Shown: in pieces, positions 19,813 through 24,526 of the stretch
How the letters are laid out: the number at the start of each line of letters is the position of its first letter
Position numbering within the stretch: the stretch's first letter is position 1
Virus record (IMG/VR): IMGVR_UViG_3300042987_001264
Span: 1-24,526 of that record
DNA from: a virus
DNA length: 24,526 bases
Direction: 5' to 3' (one strand)
Notes under the pieces: generated by a model
What the model saw: only the letters and a program-made list of their open reading frames with translations
Database searches by the model: none
Told to the model about the DNA's origin: nothing
Position numbers and translations under genes: made by a program

Positions 19813-20880
19813 ATGTCAGATATTTTTGGTGATCTATTAAAGGTCGCAGGCAATGAATACGCCAGTGTGGTTGACGATGGTGTTGACGCTGGTGATGTAT
19901 CAGGGTTTATTGGAACCGGATCATATGCACTCAACGCATTATTGTCCGGTTCCATCTATGGTGGTGCACCAGCCAACAAGGTAACTGCTCTGGCCGGTGA
20001 ACCATCAACAGGTAAAACATTCTATGCAATCAACATCGTTCGGCAGTTTCTGGCGGATAATCCAAAGGCATTCGTATTCTTTTTTGAGTCTGAATCAGCC
20101 ATTTCGAAAGAAATGATGTCCGATAGAGGAGTTGACACCAAGAGAGTGGCGATTTTGCCTGTGGCCACAATTCAAGAATTCCGTACACAGGCCATCAAAA
20201 TACTTGATAAGTACTTGGAAAATAAAAAAGAGAATAGTCCCCCTATTCTATTCGTGCTGGATTCTCTGGGCAATCTCTCAACAGAGAAAGAAGTTAATGA
20301 CATGTCCGAAGGTAAAGATACCCGAGACATGACACGGTCACAGTTGATCCGTGGTGCATTTCGAGTGCTTACCCTAAAACTTGGCAAGGCAAAGGCTGCT
20401 CTAATAGTTACCAACCACACATATGATGTTATTGGATCATACGTTCCAATGAAGAAAATGTCTGGTGGGTCTGGACTTGAGTATGCCGCCAGCACAATCA
20501 TATTCCTATCAAAGAAGAAGGACAAGACCGACGGTGAGGTAACAGGCGCCATTATCAGTGCTGTGACTAAGAAGGCACGACTGACCATTGAGAATAAAAA
20601 GGTAGAAACTCTATTAAACTATAGAGATGGACTTGATCCATATTATGGCCTGCTTGAACTGGCCGTTAGTGCTGGCATATTCAAGAAGGTATCAACCAGA
20701 ATTGAATTGCCTGATGGTACAAAGGCATTCGAGTCGGCGATAGAAAAGAATCCTGAGAAGTATTTTACTGAAGAAGTACTTGACAAGTTGGATGAATTCT
20801 GTCAAAATAACTTTAAGTATGGCAATACTATTATTGAGGAGGTTGCGTCCAATGATGACGAAAGACAAAACACTGAATAA
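19813..20880 (+). CDS. uvsX: RecA-like recombinase UvsX
   Basis: The 355-residue protein has the UvsX/RecA ATPase core: Walker A GEPSTGKT (62-69), the catalytic-Glu segment FFFESES (89-95), Walker B ILFVLDS (145-151), and [12 protein letters not shown] before the DNA-binding loop region [13 protein letters not shown]. It forms presynaptic filaments on ssDNA and drives strand exchange for recombination-dependent replication with gp41 and gp43. The type is closer to the cyanophage UvsX form than to enterobacterial T4. GAGAAAAAGGAG precedes the ATG. The 3' end overlaps the next gene by 29 nt. UvsY is not seen in the window. Confidence 0.95.
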   Translation: MSDIFGDLLKVAGNEYASVVDDGVDAGDVSGFIGTGSYALNALLSGSIYGGAPANKVTALAGEPSTGKTFYAINIVRQFLADNPKAFVFFFESESAISKEMMSDRGVDTKRVAILPVATIQEFRTQAIKILDKYLENKKENSPPILFVLDSLGNLSTEKEVNDMSEGKDTRDMTRSQLIRGAFRVLTLKLGKAKAALIVTNHTYDVIGSYVPMKKMSGGSGLEYAASTIIFLSKKKDKTDGEVTGAIISAVTKKARLTIENKKVETLLNYRDGLDPYYGLLELAVSAGIFKKVSTRIELPDGTKAFESAIEKNPEKYFTEEVLDKLDEFCQNNFKYGNTIIEEVASNDDERQNTE

Positions 20881-21187
20881 CACAGATAATAATGGTGCAA
20901 GAAAAAATGTGCCGGATATCCAAATCTTCAATGGTGATATGTTTGTATTGATGTCCAAGGCATCTTCCGAAGAAGAAGGATGGATGAAATCAACCAAAGC
21001 ATGTCAAGTACCGGGTGGTTGTATTGTACAAGTAACAACTCAGCAAAGAGCTCTTAATGGCACATGGTCTGTTGCTGAGGCTCTCACCTATGTTCCTAAT
21101 GTTGCAATTCAGGAAGAAAGAGACCCACAAACATTAGAGCTCGTCGGCCGAACCTTTAGGGCCAGAAGGTTGGAGGACATTCTATAA
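20852..21187 (+). CDS. Conserved-looking hypothetical protein between uvsX and gp41
   Basis: The 111-residue protein has a charged, Asn-rich start ([18 protein letters not shown]) that looks disordered, then a folded part with [47 protein letters not shown] and a basic end [13 protein letters not shown]. No named family is known to me. The start chosen is ATG 20852 with GAGGAGG at 20836-20842; ATG 20855 is equally possible. Position between recombinase and helicase hints at a replication accessory role, but no motif supports it. It shares one base with the next gene. Confidence 0.72.
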   Translation: MMTKDKTLNNTDNNGARKNVPDIQIFNGDMFVLMSKASSEEEGWMKSTKACQVPGGCIVQVTTQQRALNGTWSVAEALTYVPNVAIQEERDPQTLELVGRTFRARRLEDIL

Positions 21188-21498
21188 TGGAGATAGGAGT
21201 GGACTTCAAATTCCGCGATGATATAAAGGCGGATACTGTACCTGTTGAACTGATCGGCGAACCTTATAATGGTATTGTATTACGATTTACCTCTGTGGCC
21301 ATCAAAGAAGAGGTAGGACAAAGTGCAACCATCAAGTTTGATTACGAATTATTTGAGTCCGGAGAACATACCATGATCGGTCTCAGAAAAGACAAAAAAT
21401 TCAATGAGCATATCGGACTGGTACTCAACTCAATGATATTGGAAGCAATTGATGCAGCTGACAACGGAACAAGTAATATTACAAAACCTACTGCGTAA
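21187..21498 (+). CDS. Conserved-looking small protein before gp41
   Basis: The 103-residue protein is beta-rich and acidic: VDFKFRDDIKADTVPVELIGEPY, VLRFTSVAIKEE, then KDKKFNEHIGLVLNSMILEAI as a C-terminal helix. A protein of this shape sits next to gp41 in several T4-like marine phages with no assigned function. The ATG shares a base with the previous stop. It overlaps the start of gp41 by 47 nt, the longest overlap here, so gp41 translation is likely coupled to it. Confidence 0.7.
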   Translation: MEIGVDFKFRDDIKADTVPVELIGEPYNGIVLRFTSVAIKEEVGQSATIKFDYELFESGEHTMIGLRKDKKFNEHIGLVLNSMILEAIDAADNGTSNITKPTA

Positions 21499-22825
21499 CG
21501 AGGACTATACCAGAAAAGTATTACCGTTTCTGGTTGAAGAATACTTTCATACTCAGAACGAGAGAATAATATTCTCAGCAATCAAGGATTTTGTGACGAC
21601 CTACAACGCGCCACCAACTCCTGAGGTTCTCCTGATTGATATCAATGATAAGAAAGGCATATCCGGTCCCGTCTTTGATGAAGTCAAGAAAAGCATAGAA
21701 GTTATCAAAGCAAGCACCACACCTCCTGCAAATGATTGGTTGATAAAAACAACCGAATCGTTCTGTCAGGAGAAGGCGGTCTATAATGCCATCATGAAGT
21801 CAATTGATATCATGAATGGCAAGCAGAGCCAGCCGAAAGGCGCCATTCCTGGTATATTGTCTGATGCTTTGGCAGTAACATTTGATCCTAATGTTGGTCA
21901 CGACTATTTGGATCAATCAGATCAGAGATATGAGTATTACCATAGGAAAGAAGAAAAGATACCATTTGATCTTGAGAAGTTCAATACTATCACAAAGGAT
22001 GGACTTCCAAAGAAAACACTAAACATCATTCTGGCAGGTACTGGTGTCGGTAAATCTCTGTTCATGTGTCATATGGCGTCATCATGCCTAAATCAAGGCA
22101 AGAATGTGCTTTACATTACATTGGAATTGGCTGAAGAGGAAGTTGCCAAGCGTATTGATGCAAACCTAATGAATATTACATTCGAAGACTTGGCTGAATT
22201 GCCCAAGGACATGTATGATAAGAAGGTTGCCGGCCTTCGAAGAAAAACAAATGGTAAACTGATCATCAAGGAATATCCTACTGCCAGTGCCAGTGTGACA
22301 CATTTCAGAGGCCTAATCAATGAACTAAGGTTGAAGAAAAATTTCACACCTGATATTGTGTTTGTGGATTACTTGAACATATGTACATCTGCGCGTATTA
22401 AGCCAGGTGGTAACGTAAACAGTTACTCTTATATCAAGTCAATCGCCGAAGAACTAAGAGGATTTGCAGTCGAGTTGCAAGTGCCCGTTGTGTCTGCCAC
22501 ACAAACAAACCGCACAGGTTTTGTTAGTTCTGATGTTGGACTGGAAGATACCTCCGAGAGTTTTGGTTTGCCGGCAACGGCCGACTTCATGTTTGCCTTG
22601 ATCGCAACCGAGGAATTGACCGAGTTGAACCAAATCATGGTCAAGCAGCTCAAAAACCGATATAATGATCCGAATGTATGTAAAAGGTTCATGATAGGTG
22701 TTGACAAAAGCAAAATGAAGTTGTATGATTTAGAAGAAAGCGCCCAGAAAGATTTGACTGATGCTGGAACACCAGCACCTGATGTGGAGAACAAACGATC
22801 TAAATTCAAAGGAATTAAAGTATGA
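21452..22825 (+). CDS. 41: Replicative DNA helicase gp41 (DnaB-like)
   Basis: The 457-residue protein has an N-terminal helical domain (1-150, LTTEQVILQNLLRNEDY) and a RecA-fold motor. Walker A is AGTGVGKS (195-202), followed by VLYITLELAEEEVAKRIDANLM (DnaB motif 1a) and Walker B DIVFVDYLNIC. A Q-rich motif 3 VPVVSATQTNR and LKNRYNDPNVCKRF close the domain. It forms a hexamer that unwinds the fork 5'-3' and works with the gp61 primase, which is not in the window. ATG 21452 has GGAAG 6 nt upstream; an in-frame TTG lies at 21449. The last 4 nt overlap the next gene. Confidence 0.95.
   Translation: MQLTTEQVILQNLLRNEDYTRKVLPFLVEEYFHTQNERIIFSAIKDFVTTYNAPPTPEVLLIDINDKKGISGPVFDEVKKSIEVIKASTTPPANDWLIKTTESFCQEKAVYNAIMKSIDIMNGKQSQPKGAIPGILSDALAVTFDPNVGHDYLDQSDQRYEYYHRKEEKIPFDLEKFNTITKDGLPKKTLNIILAGTGVGKSLFMCHMASSCLNQGKNVLYITLELAEEEVAKRIDANLMNITFEDLAELPKDMYDKKVAGLRRKTNGKLIIKEYPTASASVTHFRGLINELRLKKNFTPDIVFVDYLNICTSARIKPGGNVNSYSYIKSIAEELRGFAVELQVPVVSATQTNRTGFVSSDVGLEDTSESFGLPATADFMFALIATEELTELNQIMVKQLKNRYNDPNVCKRFMIGVDKSKMKLYDLEESAQKDLTDAGTPAPDVENKRSKFKGIKV
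22701..22729 (+). promoter_or_regulatory. Intragenic sigma70-type promoter in the 3' end of gene 41
   Basis: TTGACA (22701-22706), a 17-nt spacer and TATGAT (22724-22729) match 11 of 12 consensus bases. It lies 92 nt before the ATG at 22822 and would drive the small genes after gp41. Confidence 0.55.
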
Positions 22826-23397
22826 ACGCGCGAATGGAAAAACATTTAGAGAGAGTAAAATTCCTTAGAGAGGCTGAGGCGGCCGCCGGTGATTTGGAGT
22901 CAAGGATTGCCTTCTGTAAGGCCTTCCTTGAGAAGCATGAACCGAAGCCAAAACCACCAGCACCAGTGGAAAATGATCTCCTCGATGAAAAATATAAAGA
23001 AATGATGAGAGAGTTTCTAATAAAATATCCAGATATTGATTATGGTTTTTCACGTCGGCCGCCGGAGAATAACCTCCTACAACCATACAATAATGCAAAT
23101 AATGTTATACAAGGATATGACTCAAACACTTGGTCCATACATCCAATAACTGTTCCGAATCCAATTACACAGAGGTTCCGTGCATCATTTACCATACCTG
23201 AAGAACTATATCAAAACATTCGACCATCAGCAGAGTTGAATTTTGAAATTGAACATGGGGTTAGACAGGCCATGATAGAAATGATTGGGCCGTTGATGAA
23301 AGCAGGGTGTATGGATTTAAATACCCATATTGACCATTTGAGTTATAATAGAATAAATACCTTGTCGCTAGAGGCAGTAATATTGAGGAAACCATGA
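22822..23397 (+). CDS. Hypothetical protein with coiled N-terminus
   Basis: This is a 191-residue protein. Residues 1-40 are a charged helix (ARMEKHLERVKFLREAEAAAG), followed by a Pro-rich linker (KPKPPAPVEN). A helical segment and an Asn-rich loop come next. The C-terminal domain is ITQRFRASFTIPEELYQNIRPSAELNFEIEHGVRQAMIEMIG. The last domain resembles scattered phage proteins of unknown function. AAGGAATT precedes the ATG, which overlaps the gp41 stop. The stop overlaps the next start by 4 nt. No enzymatic motif is visible. Confidence 0.68.
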   Translation: MNARMEKHLERVKFLREAEAAAGDLESRIAFCKAFLEKHEPKPKPPAPVENDLLDEKYKEMMREFLIKYPDIDYGFSRRPPENNLLQPYNNANNVIQGYDSNTWSIHPITVPNPITQRFRASFTIPEELYQNIRPSAELNFEIEHGVRQAMIEMIGPLMKAGCMDLNTHIDHLSYNRINTLSLEAVILRKP

Positions 23398-23630
23398 TGA
23401 AAAAGTATAGTATTGAGGAAGTGGTTGAATCTGGAGTCCTGTTCTTTTGTTTGTTTGAACACGCAACAGAACAGGTACTGGACTACTCAATCGAAAAGGA
23501 AAGAATTCAAGAGGTCTATGATTTCCTTATGGGAGGTGGAGGGTTTGATGGGTTCACTCCTTCCTTCATGCTCATACCCATTCCATCCAAAAACCTAAAT
23601 GAGGAATTTGATAAATACAATTGGAATTGA
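23394..23630 (+). CDS. Small hypothetical protein
   Basis: The 78-residue protein starts MMKKYSIEEVVESGVLFFCLFE and has a DYSIEKERIQEVYDFLMGGGG middle and a Pro-rich end. No family is recognised. Its ATG overlaps the preceding stop (ATGATGA), and TTGAGGAAACC supplies a ribosome site. It ends at the -35 box of the promoter that serves the peptidase gene. Confidence 0.62.
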   Translation: MMKKYSIEEVVESGVLFFCLFEHATEQVLDYSIEKERIQEVYDFLMGGGGFDGFTPSFMLIPIPSKNLNEEFDKYNWN

Positions 23631-23655
23631 CTTTACGGGCAGACTAGTATATAAT
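23627..23655 (+). promoter_or_regulatory. Sigma70 promoter of the zinc peptidase gene
   Basis: TTGACT (23627-23632), exactly 17 nt, then TATAAT (23650-23655): 11 of 12. Transcription would start near 23662. The first ribosome site and ATG after that point are AGAGGGAAGG (23675-23684) and 23686, which decides the start of the next gene. Confidence 0.68.
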
Positions 23656-23685
23656 GATCACACCATAACTTGCAAGAGGGAAGGT

Positions 23686-24120
23686 ATGAGAATATATATC
23701 AGAGGAAAGAATGAGAAGATATGCAAGAAGGAAGTGAAGGAGATCGTTAACTTTTTCGGAACCCACCTGCTAGGACCCCGCCTTAATAAGAACATCACAC
23801 TGGAAATTATATACAGGCATGATTTTAAGGACGACCTTTACGGCCTTTGTGGTCCTGTGGACTGGGACGAGATGAGGAGTTTTGAAATGCTCCTTAATCC
23901 ACATATACCCAAGACTAAGCAAATCAACACACTGGCGCATGAGATGGTCCACCTTAAGCAATTCGCCAGAGGACATCTAAAACAGTATGTGCGTGGTGGT
24001 TATCGATGGATGGGTAAGTTTGTCGATAATCTTGAGTATGAGAATTTACCGTGGGAGAAGGAGGCCAACACCAAGGAGGCCATCCTAATGGAACTGTACC
24101 GACGCGCGATGCGTCAATAG
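23686..24120 (+). CDS. SprT-like zinc metallopeptidase
   Basis: The 144-residue protein has HEMVHLKQ (85-92), a zincin HExxH motif, with a probable third ligand in PWEKEA (E126). This HExxH plus downstream PWExEA layout is common in phage SprT-like or minigluzincin proteins. It may cut a host or phage protein in the cytoplasm; no signal peptide is seen. The start chosen is ATG 23686 with a strong AGGGAAGG site and a promoter just upstream. The frame is open back to ATG 23599 (173 residues), but that version overlaps the previous gene by 32 nt, spans the promoter and has a poor ribosome site. Confidence 0.8.
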   Translation: MRIYIRGKNEKICKKEVKEIVNFFGTHLLGPRLNKNITLEIIYRHDFKDDLYGLCGPVDWDEMRSFEMLLNPHIPKTKQINTLAHEMVHLKQFARGHLKQYVRGGYRWMGKFVDNLEYENLPWEKEANTKEAILMELYRRAMRQ

Positions 24121-24126
24121 GCAGCA

Positions 24127-24157
24127 TTGACATTTTTGCTGCAATGCAGTATAAATA
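24127..24157 (+). promoter_or_regulatory. Hybrid promoter: sigma70 boxes plus T4-late TATAAATA
   Basis: TTGACA (24127-24132), 17 nt, TATAAA (24150-24155). The same -10 extends to TATAAATA (24150-24157), the T4 late-promoter sequence read by gp55. An 11-nt palindrome CTGCA-A-TGCAG (24139-24149) fills the spacer next to the -10, resembling an operator. GCAGCA/TGCTGC (24121-24142) is a further inverted repeat. Confidence 0.65.
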
Positions 24158-24184
24158 GTATTGTTCAATAGAAAAGAGGAAAAA

Positions 24185-24340
24185 ATGGAAGATATTCTAA
24201 CTTATATCGTGGCGGCCGCGTGGCTTGCCGGGTGGACCTATATGGTCTTCATAATGAATGGTGGTATACGCAATAACGTTCAGGAACTCGTTAAGGAAAT
24301 CGAGAAAACCACTGGCCGTAAGGTCAAACTCTGTAACTAA
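24185..24340 (+). CDS. 51-aa single-span membrane protein
   Basis: The product starts MEDILTYIVAAAWLAGWTYM, a single membrane span to about residue 24, and continues with a soluble tail NGGIRNNVQELVKEIEKTTGR that looks like an amphipathic helix. AGAGGA stands 5 nt before the ATG. The gene has its own promoter upstream and another promoter downstream, so it is a one-gene unit. Function unknown; small early phage membrane proteins often interfere with host envelope or defence systems, but that is only analogy. Confidence 0.75.
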   Translation: MEDILTYIVAAAWLAGWTYMVFIMNGGIRNNVQELVKEIEKTTGRKVKLCN

Positions 24341-24365
24341 TTGATTCCTAAAGGAATAATATTGC

Positions 24366-24394
24366 TTGACTGATTGCGCCGGGTATGCTATAGT
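24366..24394 (+). promoter_or_regulatory. Extended -10 sigma70 promoter
   Basis: TTGACT (24366-24371), 17 nt, TATAGT (24389-24394), with TGC just before the -10 (extended -10 element). It lies in a true intergenic gap 37 nt before the ATG at 24431. Transcription would start near 24401. Confidence 0.72.
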
Positions 24395-24430
24395 ACTCTC
24401 ACAATCAGACAAGCACACAAGGAACATATC

Positions 24431-24526
24431 ATGAATTTGGAATTTATTGAGAAGTTTGGTCTTTGGCTTCTGGCTATCGCGGGTGGTGCCGCACTGGCAT
24501 TATTCGTCGCTCCCCTCCTAATCATG
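24431..24526 (+). CDS. Start of a small membrane protein, cut by the window end
   Basis: Thirty-two codons are visible: a short polar start (MNLEFIEKFG) and one hydrophobic span (LWLLAIAGGAALALFVAPLL). The frame is still open at the last base. AAGGAAC lies 5 nt before the ATG, and a strong promoter stands just upstream. Nothing more can be said of its role. Confidence 0.65.
   Translation, partial: MNLEFIEKFGLWLLAIAGGAALALFVAPLLIM

Noticed and set aside
20172-20588. Long minus-strand frames opposite uvsX, gp41, GT2 and gp43
   Set aside because: They are antisense shadows of well-supported genes, with no ribosome sites, no family resemblance and no flanking minus-strand genes.
1-24526. CRISPR arrays, insertion sequences, integrase or attachment sites
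   Set aside because: No regularly spaced repeats, transposase-like frames or tRNA 3'-end duplications were seen; the lone tRNA is intact and has no neighbouring integrase.

Overview
The window is a stretch of the genome of a T4-superfamily myovirus. All genes lie on the + strand, packed with 1-38 nt overlaps. By eye the base composition is moderately AT-rich (roughly 40% GC). The T4 replication core is recognisable: the tail of clamp loader gp44, then gp62, RegA, DNA polymerase gp43, UvsX recombinase and primase-helicase gp41. The UvsX and gp41 types, the Hsp20 gene, the Cys-rich CGNKRCPH protein, the Bax-inhibitor-1 gene and a ROSE-like RNA thermometer together suggest a phage of an alphaproteobacterium, in the broad neighbourhood of Caulobacter/Sinorhizobium T4-like phages. 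That host guess is inference.

Layout: (1) 1-860, gp44-gp62-regA. (2) 853-1893, trimeric dUTPase, a mini beta-helix spike protein and a PAAR tip protein. (3) 1890-2500, a sigma70 promoter, a three-hairpin thermometer leader, hsp20 and a hairpin terminator. (4) 2525-4491, M15 endolysin, small membrane proteins (holin candidates), and a membrane-anchored thermonuclease. (5) 4737-15265, a glycan island of about 10.5 kb: 2OG-Fe(II) oxygenase, GT2, FkbM methyltransferase, a DxD glycosyltransferase, a SAM methyltransferase, GDP-mannose 3,5-epimerase-like, GT10 fucosyltransferase-like, DUF707-like, a sugar-nucleotide 4,6-dehydratase-like SDR, a class I O-methyltransferase-like protein, a TylC3/NovU-type C-methyltransferase and another putative glycosyltransferase. 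(6) 15265-18966, small conserved proteins, DNA polymerase gp43 and a CAU-anticodon tRNA whose first base is the last base of the polymerase stop codon. (7) 18973-19108, a structured RNA with a predicted pseudoknot, then Bax inhibitor-1, UvsX, two small proteins, gp41, small proteins, a zinc peptidase and two small membrane proteins.

Three things stand out. First, the accessory block sits between regA and gene 43, which are neighbours in T4, and it seems to encode synthesis, transfer and methylation of unusual sugars; the pairing of an epimerase that should make GDP-L-galactose with a GT10 transferase is especially suggestive. Second, two RNA elements look regulatory: a ROSE-type thermometer on the phage hsp20 gene, and a pseudoknotted leader or ncRNA upstream of Bax inhibitor-1. 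Third, near-consensus sigma70 promoters recur (two with perfect TTGACA-N17-TATAAT), mostly hidden inside the 3' end of one gene and 30-150 bp upstream of the next. This would let single genes be transcribed independently inside an otherwise continuous array. No CRISPR, insertion sequence, rRNA or minus-strand gene was found, and no stretch over 300 bases lacks a gene.
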